Origin: Vibrio sp. Of7-15 | Lineage (GTDB): Bacteria; Pseudomonadota; Gammaproteobacteria; Enterobacterales; Vibrionaceae | Assembly: GCF_022347565.1 (NCBI RefSeq) | Contig: NZ_JAKRGH010000019.1 | Coordinates: 1 to 64,000, forward strand | DNA: 64,000 bases | Direction of reading: 5' to 3' | Shown here: piece by piece, positions 36,589-49,475 of the stretch | How the letters are laid out: the number at the start of each line of letters is the position of its first letter | Position numbering within the stretch: position 1 is the stretch's first letter | The notes under the pieces: model-generated | The model's database searches: none | Told to the model about the DNA's origin: nothing | The model's input: only the letters and a program-made list of their open reading frames with translations | Program-made: the position numbers and the translations under genes

Positions 36589-36658
36589 TACCAAAAGACA
36601 GTAAAACTAAAAAAACCAGCGCCAGCGGATAGCAAACCAACATAAAAAGGAAGCAGCA

Positions 36659-38209
36659 ATGAAAGATCAGGTCATTATTTTCGACACCACATTACGCGAC
36701 GGCGAACAGGCGCTATCGGCAAGCCTAACGGTGAAAGAAAAACTGCAAATTGCTTATGCGCTGGAACGCTTGGGTGTCGATGTTATCGAGGCTGGCTTCC
36801 CTGTGTCTTCTCCTGGCGATTTTGAATCCGTACAAACCATTGCTCAAAACATTAAAAACAGCCGTGTCTGTGCTCTATCACGTGCCGTTGCTAAAGACAT
36901 TGATGTGGCAGCAGAGTCACTAAAAGTGGCAGAAGCATTCCGAATTCATACGTTCATTTCGACATCAACGGTTCACGTACAAGACAAGCTTCGCCGCAGC
37001 TACGAAGATGTGATCGACATGGGCGTCGCAGCAGTAAAACGCGCTCGTAAATACACTGATGACGTCGAGTTTTCATGTGAAGATGCTGGCCGTACCCCTA
37101 TTGATAACCTATGCCGCATGGTAGAAGCCGCAATCGATGCTGGCGCAAACACCGTCAATATTCCAGATACGGTTGGCTACACCGTTCCAGGTGAATTCGG
37201 TGGCATTGTCGAAACTCTGTTCAACCGTGTTCCGAATATTGATAAAGCGATCATCTCAGTACACTGCCACGATGACTTAGGCATGTCGGTAGCCAACTCG
37301 ATTGCTGCCGTTCAAGCAGGTGCTCGTCAGGTAGAAGGCACCATTAACGGTTTGGGAGAGCGTGCGGGGAACTGTGCGCTTGAAGAAATCGCCATGATCA
37401 TCAAGACGCGTTCAGAGCTGTTAGGCGTTCACACCAACATCAAACACGAAGAGATTCACCGCACCAGCAAAATGGTCAGCCAGCTATGTAACATGCCGAT
37501 CCAAGACAACAAAGCTGTTGTGGGAGCGAATGCCTTTAGCCACTCCTCCGGTATTCACCAAGATGGTGTATTAAAGAATAAAAACACCTACGAAATCATG
37601 ACTCCAGAATCCATTGGTTTGAAAAACAAGGCGCTGAACCTAACCAGCCGCTCTGGTCGCGCTGCAGTGAAAAACCACATGGATGAAATGGGCTACCACG
37701 ACGACGAATACAACCTAGACACCCTATACGCAGATTTCTTAAAACTGGCGGATCGTAAAGGACAAGTATTTGATTACGATTTAGAAGCATTAATGCATTT
37801 TGCCAACCTACGAGAAGAAGATGATTTCTACAAACTGAACTACCTAAGTGTTCAGTCTGGCAGTGTGATGGCGACAACCAGCATTAAATTGCAGTGTGGC
37901 GACGAAGAAAAATGCGAAGCTGCGGTGGGTAATGGCCCTGTCGATGCTCTATACCAATGTATTTACCGCCTAACAGGCTACGAAATCGTATTGGATAAAT
38001 TCGATTTAACCGCCAAAGGGGAAGGTGAAGATGGTCTAGGCCAAGCGGATATCATCGCGAACTACAAAGGCCGTAAATACCACGGTACAGGTCTGGCGAC
38101 GGATATTGTTGAAGCTTCTGGCCAAGCCCTGTTGCATGTTATCAATAGCATTCACCGCGCAGATCAAATTGCAGAAATAAAAGAATCAAAAAAGATACAA
38201 ACCGTTTAA
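36659..38209 (+). CDS. leuA: 2-isopropylmalate synthase
   Basis: First committed step of leucine synthesis: condenses acetyl-CoA with 2-ketoisovalerate. The 516-aa product has the N-terminal TIM-barrel signature [11 protein letters not shown] and metal-binding SVHCHDDLG, and [21 protein letters not shown]-terminal regulatory domain for leucine feedback is present (about residue 390 on). Length is usual. The ATG at 36659 has AAGGAAG upstream. First structural gene of leuABCD, under the leuL attenuator. Confidence 0.97.
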   Translation: MKDQVIIFDTTLRDGEQALSASLTVKEKLQIAYALERLGVDVIEAGFPVSSPGDFESVQTIAQNIKNSRVCALSRAVAKDIDVAAESLKVAEAFRIHTFISTSTVHVQDKLRRSYEDVIDMGVAAVKRARKYTDDVEFSCEDAGRTPIDNLCRMVEAAIDAGANTVNIPDTVGYTVPGEFGGIVETLFNRVPNIDKAIISVHCHDDLGMSVANSIAAVQAGARQVEGTINGLGERAGNCALEEIAMIIKTRSELLGVHTNIKHEEIHRTSKMVSQLCNMPIQDNKAVVGANAFSHSSGIHQDGVLKNKNTYEIMTPESIGLKNKALNLTSRSGRAAVKNHMDEMGYHDDEYNLDTLYADFLKLADRKGQVFDYDLEALMHFANLREEDDFYKLNYLSVQSGSVMATTSIKLQCGDEEKCEAAVGNGPVDALYQCIYRLTGYEIVLDKFDLTAKGEGEDGLGQADIIANYKGRKYHGTGLATDIVEASGQALLHVINSIHRADQIAEIKESKKIQTV

Positions 38210-38286
38210 TTGAGTCGGTTAGTATTTAATCAGAATCGAATGGCAGTGGTATGCCGCTGCCGAACCATACAGCTTTAGGAGTATAA

Positions 38287-39381
<1,095 letters not shown>

Positions 39382-39436
39382 TAAAAACAGATTGAGTCGT
39401 ACTGTTTGTTCAGCAGTACGACACGGAGTATCAGCA

Positions 39437-40870
39437 ATGTCACAAACACAACAAGCAAAAACATTATACGAAAAGATTTATGACGCTCATGTCGCGGTTG
39501 AAGCTGAAGGCGAAAACCCGATCCTTTATATTGATCGCCACTTAGTACATGAAGTAACGTCACCACAAGCCTTTGATGGTCTACGTGAAAAAGGTCGTAA
39601 AGTACGTCAAGTTAACAAAACCTTTGCCACCATGGATCACAATGTTTCTACTCAAACCAAAGACATTAATGCTTCTGGTGAAATGGCCCGTATCCAAATG
39701 GAAACCCTATCTAAAAACTGTGAAGAATTTGGGGTGACGCTTTACGATTTAAACCATAAATATCAAGGCATTGTGCACGTCATGGGGCCAGAACTTGGTA
39801 TTACACTACCAGGCATGACCATTGTTTGCGGTGATTCGCATACCGCCACTCATGGTGCGTTTGGATCCCTTGCTTTTGGTATTGGTACATCTGAAGTAGA
39901 GCATGTTTTAGCAACGCAAACCCTAAAGCAAGCCCGTGCAAAAACCATGAAGATTGAAGTCAAAGGTAAGGTAGCAGAAGGCATTACTGCCAAAGACATC
40001 GTACTTGCAATCATTGGTGAAACAACAGCAGCAGGTGGTACTGGCTACGTCGTTGAGTTTTGTGGTGAAGCCATTACGGATCTTTCCATGGAAGGCCGTA
40101 TGACAGTATGTAACATGGCCATTGAACTGGGCGCGAAAGCAGGCTTAATCGCTCCAGATCAAACCACCTTTGATTACATTAAAGATCGTAAATTCTCACC
40201 AGAAGGCGCGGATCTTGACGAAGCAATCCAATACTGGACCAGCCTAAAAACCGACGAAGATGCAACATTTGATGCCGTTGTCACTCTAAATGCAGCAGAC
40301 ATCAAACCGCAAGTCACTTGGGGCACCAACCCAGGCCAAGTTATTTCGGTGGATAAACCAATTCCAGCGCCGGAAAGTTTTTCAGATCCAGTAGAAAAAG
40401 CATCGGCGGAAAAAGCACTAGCCTACATGGGTCTAGAAGCGGGTAAAAAGCTGTCTGATTTTAATGTTGATAAAGTGTTCATTGGCTCTTGCACTAACTC
40501 CCGCATCGAGGACATGCGTGCCGCAGCCGCTATCGCAAAAGGGCGTCAGGTCGCAAACCATGTTCAAGCTTTGGTTGTTCCAGGTTCCGAGCAAGTAAAA
40601 GCGCAAGCTGAACTAGAAGGGTTAGATAAGATCTTCATCGAAGCTGGTTTTGAATGGCGTTTACCGGGCTGCTCTATGTGCCTTGCCATGAATAACGATC
40701 GCTTAGGTCCTCATGAGCGCTGTGCATCGACCAGTAACCGTAACTTCGAAGGTCGCCAAGGCCGTGATGGACGAACTCACTTAGTCAGTCCAGCAATGGC
40801 AGCGGCAGCAGCGTGTGCTGGCCACTTTGTTGATATTCGTACCTTTACTTCATCCGATCAAAGCGCTTAA
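39437..40870 (+). CDS. leuC: 3-isopropylmalate dehydratase large subunit
   Basis: Forms the [4Fe-4S] isopropylmalate isomerase with LeuD. The 477-aa product has aconitase-fold signatures: [41 protein letters not shown], and the cluster-cysteine region [15 protein letters not shown] together with [11 protein letters not shown]. The start is ATG 39437, with GGAG nine bases upstream. The open frame reaches further back but without a ribosome binding site. Confidence 0.97.
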   Translation: MSQTQQAKTLYEKIYDAHVAVEAEGENPILYIDRHLVHEVTSPQAFDGLREKGRKVRQVNKTFATMDHNVSTQTKDINASGEMARIQMETLSKNCEEFGVTLYDLNHKYQGIVHVMGPELGITLPGMTIVCGDSHTATHGAFGSLAFGIGTSEVEHVLATQTLKQARAKTMKIEVKGKVAEGITAKDIVLAIIGETTAAGGTGYVVEFCGEAITDLSMEGRMTVCNMAIELGAKAGLIAPDQTTFDYIKDRKFSPEGADLDEAIQYWTSLKTDEDATFDAVVTLNAADIKPQVTWGTNPGQVISVDKPIPAPESFSDPVEKASAEKALAYMGLEAGKKLSDFNVDKVFIGSCTNSRIEDMRAAAAIAKGRQVANHVQALVVPGSEQVKAQAELEGLDKIFIEAGFEWRLPGCSMCLAMNNDRLGPHERCASTSNRNFEGRQGRDGRTHLVSPAMAAAAACAGHFVDIRTFTSSDQSA

Positions 40871-40885
40871 TCAAGGAGCAGAAAT

Positions 40886-41488
40886 ATGTCAGGTTTTAAA
40901 CAACATACAGGGTTAGTTGTTCCTTTAGATACAGCCAATATTGATACAGATGCCATTATTCCAAAGCAGTTCCTACAAAAAGTAAATCGCATTGGTTTTG
41001 GTAAACACCTTTTCCATGACTGGCGTTTTTTAGACGATGCTGGTGAACAACCAAATCCAGAGTTCGTTATGAATGCACCGCGTTACCAAGGCGCTAGCAT
41101 CTTACTGGCTCGTGAGAACTTTGGTTGTGGCTCATCCCGTGAGCACGCTCCATGGGCGTTGGCCGATTATGGGATCCAAGTAATGATCGCACCAAGCTTT
41201 GCCGATATTTTTTACGGAAATTCCATCAATAACCAAATGGTTCCGGTGCGCCTAACGGAAGATGAAGTGGATGAAATTTTCCAATTTGTTGACGCTAATG
41301 AAGGCGCAGAAGTGACGGTGGATCTAGAGGCGATGAAGGTCACTGCTAATGGTAAGCAATACTCATTTGAAATTGATGAATTCCGTCGTCACTGCTTATT
41401 GAATGGGTTAGATAACATTGGCTTAACGCTACAGCATGAAGATAAAATCTCGGCTTATGAAAGTAAGATCCCTGCTTTTCTTGCCTAA
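40886..41488 (+). CDS. leuD: 3-isopropylmalate dehydratase small subunit
   Basis: Swivel-domain partner of LeuC. The 200-aa length is normal. It shows [13 protein letters not shown] near residues 18-30 and the conserved [20 protein letters not shown] segment. It lies 15 bases after leuC with AAGGAG upstream and is the last gene of the leucine operon. Confidence 0.97.
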   Translation: MSGFKQHTGLVVPLDTANIDTDAIIPKQFLQKVNRIGFGKHLFHDWRFLDDAGEQPNPEFVMNAPRYQGASILLARENFGCGSSREHAPWALADYGIQVMIAPSFADIFYGNSINNQMVPVRLTEDEVDEIFQFVDANEGAEVTVDLEAMKVTANGKQYSFEIDEFRRHCLLNGLDNIGLTLQHEDKISAYESKIPAFLA

Positions 41489-41513
41489 CTTTTAACAAAG
41501 TAATTTTCAATAT

Positions 41514-41545
41514 AAAAGGCCAGCTTACACCGCTGGCTTTTTTAT
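41514..41545 (+). terminator. Rho-independent terminator of leuABCD
   Basis: AAAAGGCCAGC and GCTGGCTTTT arms with a short loop and a T-run, about 25 bases past leuD. Confidence 0.8.
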
Positions 41546-41619
41546 TATCAAATAATGAAAGAAATGAATGATTTCATCTGTCTTATCATTAACCCACCAC
41601 ATTGATAAGGACAGATCTA

Positions 41620-42402
41620 ATGAAAGCCATCACCGCCTTAGCTTTACTGCTTTTTAGTCAGCTAACCTTTGCCGCCCCCAAATCAGAACTGTGGCCAATG
41701 TGGAACACCAGTAATGAAAAGAATGTCACCACAATATCTCACCAACCTTGGCAAGATGTTCTCAATACCTACTTGCTCAAACAGGGTGAAAATACTTTAT
41801 TTCAATACGCGTCGGTGACTCGCGATGATAAATTAAAACTCAAAGATTACCTCTATACATTAACCCAATATGATCCAAGAGCATTCAATAAAGCCGAGCA
41901 ATATGCTTATTGGGTGAACCTTTACAATGCACTGACTGTAAATCTGATTTTGGATAACTACCCAATCAAATCCATCACTAAACTGGGCGGTTTTTTCAGT
42001 TTTGGTCCATGGGGGGATAGAATCACAAAAGTAGCAGGGCAAGATCTGACCCTTAATGACATTGAGCATCGAATTTTACGCCCAATTTGGCAAGATCCTC
42101 GTACTCATTATGCCGTAAACTGCGCTAGCTTAGGTTGCCCTAATTTACAACCAGAAGCCTTCACTTCAGCCAATACCCCTATTCTTTTAGAGCAAGCCGC
42201 TACGGAATTTATTAACAGTAATAAAGGGGCTTTATCACAGTCAAACAGCGTACAGCTTTCATCCATTTATGATTGGTTTTCTGATGACTTTGGCTCACAG
42301 GCAGATCTTTTCAAACATTTGCAACAATATAAGCCAGAACTCACACTGGATAATAAAAAGATTAAATTCGATTACAATTGGGATCTAAACGACGCTAAAT
42401 AA
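41620..42402 (+). CDS. DUF547 periplasmic protein
   Basis: A 260-aa protein with a typical signal peptide (MKAITALALLLFSQLTFAA). A DUF547 domain follows: AYWVNLYNALTVNLILDNYP (near 100-120) and NCASLGCPNLQPEAF (conserved Cys/Gly stretch). The family is exported and uncharacterised. The start is ATG 41620 with AAGGA upstream; the frame is open from a TTG at 41602. It forms a monocistronic unit ending at a hairpin shared with djlA. Confidence 0.85.
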   Translation: MKAITALALLLFSQLTFAAPKSELWPMWNTSNEKNVTTISHQPWQDVLNTYLLKQGENTLFQYASVTRDDKLKLKDYLYTLTQYDPRAFNKAEQYAYWVNLYNALTVNLILDNYPIKSITKLGGFFSFGPWGDRITKVAGQDLTLNDIEHRILRPIWQDPRTHYAVNCASLGCPNLQPEAFTSANTPILLEQAATEFINSNKGALSQSNSVQLSSIYDWFSDDFGSQADLFKHLQQYKPELTLDNKKIKFDYNWDLNDAK

Positions 42403-42424
42403 GTTAGTTCATTCCCTATAGAAA

Positions 42425-42454
42425 GAGCTTAAAGCCAATAACGACTTTAAGCTC
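42425..42454. terminator. Bidirectional terminator between DUF547 gene and djlA
   Basis: A perfect 10-bp stem (GAGCTTAAAG / CTTTAAGCTC) with a ten-base loop lies between two converging genes. Confidence 0.65.
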
Positions 42455-42483
42455 TCATTAATAATAAACGCACTTGATGACGA

Positions 42484-43317
42484 CTACTTAAATCCTTTCA
42501 CCTTCTTGATCAAATCGTAAGCGGCTTGAATTTCTTGCGCCTTCTCTTTCGCCATCTCCATCATTTCGGGTGGTAAACCTTTGGCAACTAACTTATCAGG
42601 GTGGTGCTCATTCATCAGCTTACGATACGCACGTTTTAATTGCTGAGAACTTGCGTCTTCTTCAACCCCCAACAATTTATAAGCATGACTAAGCTGGTTA
42701 ACACTATTGGCTTGTTGCCAACCTGACTGCTGGTAACCTTGCTGGCCACCACCTTGTTGGAAATTAAAGGCCGCTTCTTGCATTTTCAAGCGCTGCTCAA
42801 GTTGCTCTGCAGAAAAACCAAGTGAGTGGGCCACGGCATGCAAAACTTCACGTTCCTTGGGATGAACATCACCATCAGCAAACGCCGCTGATATTTGCAG
42901 CTCTAAGAAAAACTGCATTAGGTCATGACGACCACCTGTAATTCGGCGAATCTTTCTCAAGGTCTCACGCAATGGGAAATCGCTATCTTTACCTTCACGG
43001 AACGCATTTTGCGCTTCACGGCGAGAGTCACCATGCAAACTCATTCTGTCCATCATGGCACTGGCAAGCTGAATCTCTTCTCGCGTCACTTTCCCTTTTG
43101 CTTTAGCCACATGGCCCATCACAGCAAAAGCAGCATGGAAAAATTCCGCTTGGCGTTCCGCCTGAGAACCCGCCTGTTGAAACGTAAACCCCGACTGGCC
43201 AACCAAGCGTCTTGCTTTATCAAATCGATGACCAAGGAGCAAACCTAATGCCAACCCAACTGGGCCACCTAGCAAAAAGCCAAAAAAAGCGCCTAAAATT
43301 TTTCCCCAAATGTGCAT
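42484..43317 (-). CDS. djlA: Co-chaperone DjlA
   Basis: Membrane-anchored J-domain protein that stimulates DnaK. The 277-aa product has an N-terminal glycine-rich membrane helix (GAFFGFLLGGPVGLALGLLLG). A TerB-like helical middle (about 60-180) is followed by a Gln/Gly linker. The C-terminal J domain has the HPD motif (NEHHPDKLVAKG). Position opposite lptD, on the divergent strand, is the same as in E. coli. Confidence 0.95.
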   Translation of the reverse strand: MHIWGKILGAFFGFLLGGPVGLALGLLLGHRFDKARRLVGQSGFTFQQAGSQAERQAEFFHAAFAVMGHVAKAKGKVTREEIQLASAMMDRMSLHGDSRREAQNAFREGKDSDFPLRETLRKIRRITGGRHDLMQFFLELQISAAFADGDVHPKEREVLHAVAHSLGFSAEQLEQRLKMQEAAFNFQQGGGQQGYQQSGWQQANSVNQLSHAYKLLGVEEDASSQQLKRAYRKLMNEHHPDKLVAKGLPPEMMEMAKEKAQEIQAAYDLIKKVKGFK

Positions 43318-43495
43318 AATCTACTCTCGCGTATTTCAATCGAACCCTCATTTTTTGAACCATAATCTTATGTCTAGAGGGTGTCTGATCGCGTAAATTC
43401 CTTTATGATAGTGAACAATTTTATCCAGATAGCTTGCTCATAAACGCATTGAGTATATCAGCGCAATAAAATAACAAACAGGAAAGTTCAATTCG

Positions 43496-45835
43496 ATGTC
43501 TTTTACTTCTCGCAGTTTATTAGCCACTATGATCAGTTTGGCCTTATATGGCCCTTCCGTAATAGCGGCAGAGAGCACTACTGATCAAACATCAGAAATA
43601 CCTAAGGATTTGTGCGCTGTTTCTACTCAAGCTTCTTCAAGCAATGATTCACAACAGCCTATCATTATTGAAGCCGATCGCGTAGAAGCTCAAAATAAAA
43701 ACCGTGCCAGCTATGAAGGTCAAGTGGTCGTTACTCAAGGCAGCAAAACCGTAAAAGCAGACAGCGTGACACTTCATCAGCCTGAAAATCTCGTGACTGC
43801 TGAAGGAAATGTTGAGTATTCAGATGCCCAGCTTATTGCGACTTCAGATCACATCAGTGCCGATCTTGATACTGAAAACACTACGATGATCAATACCCAC
43901 TATCAACTGCGTTGTGACTCAGCTCGTGGGCAGGCAGCTCATATTCTTAAGGAAGGGCAAACCATCTACAAAATGGAAGATGGTTCATTAACCACTTGCC
44001 CTACGGGTGATAAAAGCTGGCGCTTTGCGGCTTCAGAAATCAAATATGATCAAGATGAAGAATGGGCAGAGTTTTATGGTGCGCGTTTTGAAATTCTAGA
44101 TGTTCCCGTTTTCTATACGCCATATCTAACGGTTCCTGTCGGTGACAAAAGAAAAACGGGTATCTTAATTCCGAATGCGAGCCTTGATAGCAAAAATGGC
44201 TTTGAATTCAGTGTGCCTGTCTACTGGAATATTGCGCCTAACTACGACGCCACAACCACCGTGAACTACATGGAAAAACGTGGTATTCAACTGCAAAATG
44301 AATTCCGTTACCTCGCCACCGCAGGCAGCGGTACACTGGCGTTAGATTACCTTCACGAAGATAAAAAGTTTCTGGAGAAAGAACGACGCTGGGCCACTAA
44401 CTGGAAGCACAGTGGTATTTATCAGGATCACTGGGCATTTAATGCCGATTTCTCCCGTGTGAGTGATGTGGACTACTTTACAGATCTAGATTCCAATTTA
44501 GGTAGCCGTGAAGACAGCCAATTATTGCAATCCGGAGAAGTTGGCTACCGTACTGAAAACTGGGATACAACTTTACGCGTACGTGACTTCCAGACCCTAA
44601 CCACAGACAGTACCCCTTATCGCCTAATGCCTCAGCTGGAGTTTAACTACTACAATCCAGAGATTTTCTATGCTCTCGACTTTAGTATGTTAAGCCACGT
44701 CAGTGTGTTCCAAACTGATGATGTGAAAAAACCATCGGCCACTCGTGCACACTTTGAACCAACACTAACCTTGCCTCTTTCTTCGCCATGGTGGACCCTT
44801 ACTACAGAAGCAAAGCTGCTTTATACATACTATGATCAAGAGTTTGATCTTCAGGCTCAAGGTTTAAGCTCTGAAGAACGTGATGTACTAAAGGCCTTAG
44901 AGCAACAAACCTCTCGCACCATCCCTGAATTTAGAATGCATGGCGTGGTATACCTAGAGCGTGAAACCAACATCTTTGGCAGCCAATACTTACAAAGTTT
45001 AGAGCCTCAGGCTCAATACTTGTATGTGCCAGATGTCGAGCAAGACAACATTTATGGTGCGTATGACACTACCTTGCTGCAAACCGATTACTACGGCCTA
45101 TTCCGCACTCGTAAGTACAGTGGCATCGACCGTATCTCATCAGCAAATCAAGTCAGTGTCGGTGCAACCACACGCTTTTATGATGATATCTATAAAGAAC
45201 GACTGAACATTTCTTTTGGTCAGATTTATTATCTAAACACACAAAAAGCCGACGACTTAGCCGACAGCGAAGGCAATGCGCCAAGCTATTCAGCATGGGC
45301 TCTCGAATCTGACTTCAACATCAATGATCACTTCTTCTTCCATGGCGGCTTCCAGTACGACACCAATATTAGTGAAGTGCAACTCGCAAACTCCGCGTTT
45401 GAATACCGAGAAGGTGATAACTACGTTCAACTAAACTATCGCTACGTGACCAAAGATTACATTGAAGACACCATCAACCTAGAAGAAACGGATAAGCTAA
45501 CCCGTGATGGCATTTCGCAATTTGGTTTTGTGTCTAACCTCATGATAAACCGCAACTGGAGTGCCGCTACTCAGTACTACCATGACATGAATGAAGACAT
45601 CATGCTCGAAGGTTTATTTGGTGTGAACTACACCAGTGATTGTTGGTCAGTTTCACTTAGCTACCGAGAATATCTCGTGGATTGGAACTTAGATCGAAAT
45701 ACAGACCCTAAGTACGATGACAACATATCACTCTCCTTTAAACTACAAGGATTGAGTACCATGAAGTCACCAGCAACGAAGAGCTTTAGCGGTAACTCAC
45801 TAGGTTATAGTCGACCGTTTTACCTCAACAACTAA
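43496..45835 (+). CDS. lptD: LPS-assembly protein LptD
   Basis: Outer-membrane LPS translocon, in complex with LptE. The 779-aa product has a signal peptide ending near VIAAES. An OstA/LptA-like N-terminal domain follows (IEADRVEAQNKNRASYEGQVVVTQG, residues about 55-80), then a large beta-barrel rich in aromatic-polar strands (YYGLFRTRKYSGIDRI). Cysteines near the N-terminus and late in the barrel could form the disulfides LptD needs. It is the first gene of the lptD-surA-pdxA-rsmA-apaGH cluster. Confidence 0.95.
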   Translation: MSFTSRSLLATMISLALYGPSVIAAESTTDQTSEIPKDLCAVSTQASSSNDSQQPIIIEADRVEAQNKNRASYEGQVVVTQGSKTVKADSVTLHQPENLVTAEGNVEYSDAQLIATSDHISADLDTENTTMINTHYQLRCDSARGQAAHILKEGQTIYKMEDGSLTTCPTGDKSWRFAASEIKYDQDEEWAEFYGARFEILDVPVFYTPYLTVPVGDKRKTGILIPNASLDSKNGFEFSVPVYWNIAPNYDATTTVNYMEKRGIQLQNEFRYLATAGSGTLALDYLHEDKKFLEKERRWATNWKHSGIYQDHWAFNADFSRVSDVDYFTDLDSNLGSREDSQLLQSGEVGYRTENWDTTLRVRDFQTLTTDSTPYRLMPQLEFNYYNPEIFYALDFSMLSHVSVFQTDDVKKPSATRAHFEPTLTLPLSSPWWTLTTEAKLLYTYYDQEFDLQAQGLSSEERDVLKALEQQTSRTIPEFRMHGVVYLERETNIFGSQYLQSLEPQAQYLYVPDVEQDNIYGAYDTTLLQTDYYGLFRTRKYSGIDRISSANQVSVGATTRFYDDIYKERLNISFGQIYYLNTQKADDLADSEGNAPSYSAWALESDFNINDHFFFHGGFQYDTNISEVQLANSAFEYREGDNYVQLNYRYVTKDYIEDTINLEETDKLTRDGISQFGFVSNLMINRNWSAATQYYHDMNEDIMLEGLFGVNYTSDCWSVSLSYREYLVDWNLDRNTDPKYDDNISLSFKLQGLSTMKSPATKSFSGNSLGYSRPFYLNN

Positions 45836-45868
45836 CGATTTATCATTGTGATGAGTTAAACAAAATAA

Positions 45869-45900
45869 CAGGCTGTGCTAAAGTGCACAGCCTGCTTGTT
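45869..45900 (+). terminator. Strong hairpin between lptD and surA
   Basis: A perfect 10-bp GC-rich stem (CAGGCTGTGC / GCACAGCCTG) with a six-base loop, followed by CTTGTTT. It probably ends or reduces lptD transcripts before surA. Confidence 0.65.
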
Positions 45901-45937
45901 TACTGTTATCACTCATCAGCACTCCTTGGAAAGGTAT

Positions 45938-47242
45938 ATGAAGAACTGGAAGTTTCCTCTTATCGGTACATTATTGCTTAGCATGAGCTGCGCAAGTTTC
46001 GCCCAACCCGTTGAACTAGATAAAGTTGTTGTGATTGTCAACGACGGTGTCGTACTACAAAGTGATATCAATACTGCACTTACAACAGTGAAAATTAATG
46101 CTGAGGATAAAGGACAGCCTCTGCCTTCTGCTGATATTTTACGTGAGCAAGTCATCGAAAAACTAATTGTGGAAACCATCCAAGGTCAGCAAGCAGAGCA
46201 AATGGGGATCCGCATTGACGATACTCGCTTAGAGCAAGCGCTACAAGAAGTCGCCAGCAGCAATGAATTAACGCTAGAACAACTTCGAGTAAAAATTGAA
46301 GGCCAAGGTTTAGCCTATTCAAGCTTTCGTGAACAAATTCGTAAAGAAATGGCAGCCACTGAGGCTCGCAATGCTCAGGTTCGCCGTCGCATTAGCATCC
46401 TTCCGCAAGAAGTAGAAGGCTTAGCGAACCAGCTTAATCAACAGAACCAAGCATCGGTTCAATATAAAATTGGTCATATCCAACTTCGCGTAAATGACGC
46501 GACAACCCAAGAAAATAAAGAGATTTTAGAAAACAAAGCAAATGAACTGGCAGAACGCCTACAGCAAGGTGCTGATTTTGCGACCATGGCGTACACTTAC
46601 TCCAAAGGCCCAAAAGCACTGCAAGGCGGTGATTGGGGTTGGATGCGTAAAGAAGAAATGCCAACTATTTTTGCTGACCAGATCACAACTCAAGGCGCAG
46701 GCAGCATCATTGGTCCATTCCGCAGCGGTGTGGGTTTTCATATTCTGAAGTTAGAAGAAGTCAAAGGCTTAGAAACCATTGCGGTTACTGAAGTGAACGC
46801 GCGCCATATTCTGCTAAAAACCTCTGTTATCATGAGTGACGATGGTGCAGAACGCCAGCTGAATCAATTTATTGAAACCATCAACTCAGAACAAGATAAC
46901 TTTGGAAATCTTGCTCAGAAATACAGCCAAGATCCGGGCTCTGCCGTGAATGAAGGTGAGCTAGGTTGGCAAACTCCGGACCTGTATGTTCCTGAGTTTA
47001 AACATCAAGTTGAAACATTACCGGTAGGCCAAATCAGTAAACCGTTTAAAACAGTGCATGGCTGGCATATTGTGGAAGTTCTGGGCAAACGCCGAGTAGA
47101 CCGCACCGATGCTGCCGTCAAAAACAAAGCCTACCGTATTTTGTTCAATCGTAAATTTAATGAAGAGGCAGGCGCATGGTTACAAGAAATCCGCGCTGGT
47201 GCCTATGTAGAAATCTTAGAGAACGTAGATGAACAAAGTTAA
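45938..47242 (+). CDS. surA: Periplasmic chaperone / peptidyl-prolyl isomerase SurA
   Basis: Escorts outer-membrane proteins through the periplasm. The 434-aa product has a signal peptide ending CASFAQP, the N-terminal chaperone domain ([15 protein letters not shown]), and two parvulin domains (about 175-270 and 285-385: [30 protein letters not shown]). The start is ATG 45938 with GGAAAGG upstream. The pdxA start lies inside its last codons. Confidence 0.96.
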   Translation: MKNWKFPLIGTLLLSMSCASFAQPVELDKVVVIVNDGVVLQSDINTALTTVKINAEDKGQPLPSADILREQVIEKLIVETIQGQQAEQMGIRIDDTRLEQALQEVASSNELTLEQLRVKIEGQGLAYSSFREQIRKEMAATEARNAQVRRRISILPQEVEGLANQLNQQNQASVQYKIGHIQLRVNDATTQENKEILENKANELAERLQQGADFATMAYTYSKGPKALQGGDWGWMRKEEMPTIFADQITTQGAGSIIGPFRSGVGFHILKLEEVKGLETIAVTEVNARHILLKTSVIMSDDGAERQLNQFIETINSEQDNFGNLAQKYSQDPGSAVNEGELGWQTPDLYVPEFKHQVETLPVGQISKPFKTVHGWHIVEVLGKRRVDRTDAAVKNKAYRILFNRKFNEEAGAWLQEIRAGAYVEILENVDEQS

Positions 47243-48221
47243 ACGTATTGCCATTACGGCAGGAGAACCCGCCGGTATTGGCCCTGACTTAGTCATCGCC
47301 CTTGCGCAACAAAATTGGCCACACCAGCTTGTGGTGTGTGCCAACGCAGAAATGATGCAACAAAGAGCCGATCAATTAGGATTGGCTCTTACCATTCATA
47401 ATTATGATAAAAGTGCCCCAGTACAGCCGCATCAAGCAGGCACCTTAATTGTGGATAACCACCTTCTTGGTGCTGGTGTTATCCCGGGTGAGTTAAATGA
47501 AGCTAATGGCCGCTATGTCCTAGAAACCTTAGATCGCGCCGCTCAAGGCAATATGGATGGCGAGTTTGATGCTGTCGTAACAGGTCCTGTTCATAAGGGC
47601 GTTATTAACCGCGCGGGCGTTTCTTTTAGCGGACATACTGAGTTTTTTGCTCAGCAGTCGAATACACAGCAAGTAGTGATGATGCTAGCAACAGAAGGAC
47701 TGCGTGTTGCCCTAGTAACCACACACATCCCGCTTGCTTATGTTTCTAAAGCCATTACTGAAGACCGATTACAACAAGTGATCCGCATTCTTCATGCCGA
47801 TCTCATCAGTAAGTTTGGCATTAAAAATCCATCTATTTATGTGTGTGGCCTAAACCCACATGCCGGCGAAGATGGCTGTCTCGGGCGTGAAGAAATCGAT
47901 GTGATCTCTCCCGCTCTTGAACAGCTTCGCCAAGAAGAAGGAATGAATCTTGTCGGCCCACTGCCAGCAGATACACTCTTTCAAGACAAATACCTAGAAG
48001 ATGCCGATGCGGTATTAGCTATGTATCACGACCAAGGTCTACCTGTACTCAAATTTAAAGGCTTTGGTAAATCAGTCAACATCACATTAGGATTGCCGTT
48101 TATTAGAACTTCGGTTGATCATGGTACCGCATTGGATCTGGCTGGTACTGGTACAGCGGATACAGGTAGCTTCCGGACAGCGCTATCACACGCAATTGAA
48201 TTGGTAGAAAATAAATTATGA
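47229..48221 (+). CDS. pdxA: 4-hydroxythreonine-4-phosphate dehydrogenase
   Basis: Pyridoxal-phosphate synthesis enzyme. The 330-aa product begins [16 protein letters not shown] and has [10 protein letters not shown] (metal His), [16 protein letters not shown], and [15 protein letters not shown]. It overlaps surA by 14 bases and rsmA by four, giving tight coupling as in E. coli. Confidence 0.97.
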   Translation: MNKVKRIAITAGEPAGIGPDLVIALAQQNWPHQLVVCANAEMMQQRADQLGLALTIHNYDKSAPVQPHQAGTLIVDNHLLGAGVIPGELNEANGRYVLETLDRAAQGNMDGEFDAVVTGPVHKGVINRAGVSFSGHTEFFAQQSNTQQVVMMLATEGLRVALVTTHIPLAYVSKAITEDRLQQVIRILHADLISKFGIKNPSIYVCGLNPHAGEDGCLGREEIDVISPALEQLRQEEGMNLVGPLPADTLFQDKYLEDADAVLAMYHDQGLPVLKFKGFGKSVNITLGLPFIRTSVDHGTALDLAGTGTADTGSFRTALSHAIELVENKL

Positions 48222-49030
48222 AGAACGATGTCCATTTAGGTCATAAAGCCCGTAAACGTTTTGGTCAGAACTTTTTAAACGATCCCTATGTGATTGATGG
48301 TATTGTTTCTGCGATTAACCCACTACCAGGGCAGAACCTAGTAGAAATTGGTCCGGGCTTAGGGGCAATTACTGAGCCAGTCGGTAAAGAAGTCGATAAA
48401 TTTACGGTTATTGAATTAGACCGCGATTTGGCTGAACGTCTACGCAATCACCCAGATCTAAGCAGTAAGCTGACCATCCATGAAGGCGACGCCATGCGCT
48501 TTGATTTCACTCAGCTTATCAAACCAAACAATAAATTGCGTATTTTTGGTAACTTGCCATACAACATTTCTACGCCGTTAATGTTTCATTTATTTGATTT
48601 TCATGCTGATATTAAAGACATGCACTTTATGCTTCAAAAAGAAGTGGTTAATCGTCTTGCATCAGGGCCTGGAACAAAATCGTATGGCCGTTTAACGGTA
48701 ATGGCACAATACTACTGTAAAGTAACGCCGGTTCTTGAAGTGCCGCCAACCGCCTTCATTCCGCCACCAAAAGTAGATTCTGCCGTTGTGCGATTAGAAC
48801 CTTATGAAGTTCTGCCACATCCAACAACCAGCTTAAAGTGGCTAGACCGAGTTTGTCGTGATGGCTTTAACCAACGCCGTAAAACAGTACGTAACTGTTA
48901 CAAGAATTTGATGGATGCAGAACAACTTGAAGCGTTAAATATTAACCCAAGTATGCGCCCTGAAAACTTAACATTAGAGCAGTTTGTTGCCATGGCTAAC
49001 TGGCTAGATGCCAACCATCAGACAAAATAA
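48218..49030 (+). CDS. rsmA: 16S rRNA dimethyladenosine transferase
   Basis: Also called KsgA. It dimethylates the two adenosines in helix 45 of 16S rRNA. The 270-aa product has [12 protein letters not shown], the SAM motif [11 protein letters not shown] and the catalytic GNLPYNIST. It overlaps pdxA by four bases (ATGA). Confidence 0.97.
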   Translation: MKNDVHLGHKARKRFGQNFLNDPYVIDGIVSAINPLPGQNLVEIGPGLGAITEPVGKEVDKFTVIELDRDLAERLRNHPDLSSKLTIHEGDAMRFDFTQLIKPNNKLRIFGNLPYNISTPLMFHLFDFHADIKDMHFMLQKEVVNRLASGPGTKSYGRLTVMAQYYCKVTPVLEVPPTAFIPPPKVDSAVVRLEPYEVLPHPTTSLKWLDRVCRDGFNQRRKTVRNCYKNLMDAEQLEALNINPSMRPENLTLEQFVAMANWLDANHQTK

Positions 49031-49085
49031 GCAAATGATGAACTGAATATCAGCCATCAATATTACTGTATAAGAGGGACACAAT

Positions 49086-49460
49086 ATGGATCAACCTACT
49101 ATCAAATGCGTAGTCATTCCACACTATATTGCCGAGCAATCGGAGCCTGAAAATCAGCGCTATGTTTTTTCTTATACAGTAACCATCAAGAATTTAAGTA
49201 AAGAAACCGTCCAACTTCTACGCCGCCGTTGGCTCATTACTGATGCTAACGAAAAGAAGCTCTTAGTTGAAGGGGATGGTGTAGTGGGCGAACAGCCCGT
49301 TATTCACGCTAAACAAGAGTACAGTTACACCAGCGCCACCGCGATTGAAACGCCTGTTGGAGTGATGGAAGGCCACTACATCATGCAAGATGAAGAGAAA
49401 ACCGAATTCAAAGCAGTCATTGAGCCGTTTCGATTAGCCATACCAAATATTCTTAACTAA
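49086..49460 (+). CDS. apaG: ApaG protein
   Basis: A 124-aa single beta-sandwich domain with [26 protein letters not shown] and [23 protein letters not shown], as in the E. coli protein. Function remains poorly defined. It lies between rsmA and apaH, with GAGGG before its ATG. Confidence 0.95.
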   Translation: MDQPTIKCVVIPHYIAEQSEPENQRYVFSYTVTIKNLSKETVQLLRRRWLITDANEKKLLVEGDGVVGEQPVIHAKQEYSYTSATAIETPVGVMEGHYIMQDEEKTEFKAVIEPFRLAIPNILN

Positions 49461-49475
49461 TAACCTGAGGATAAA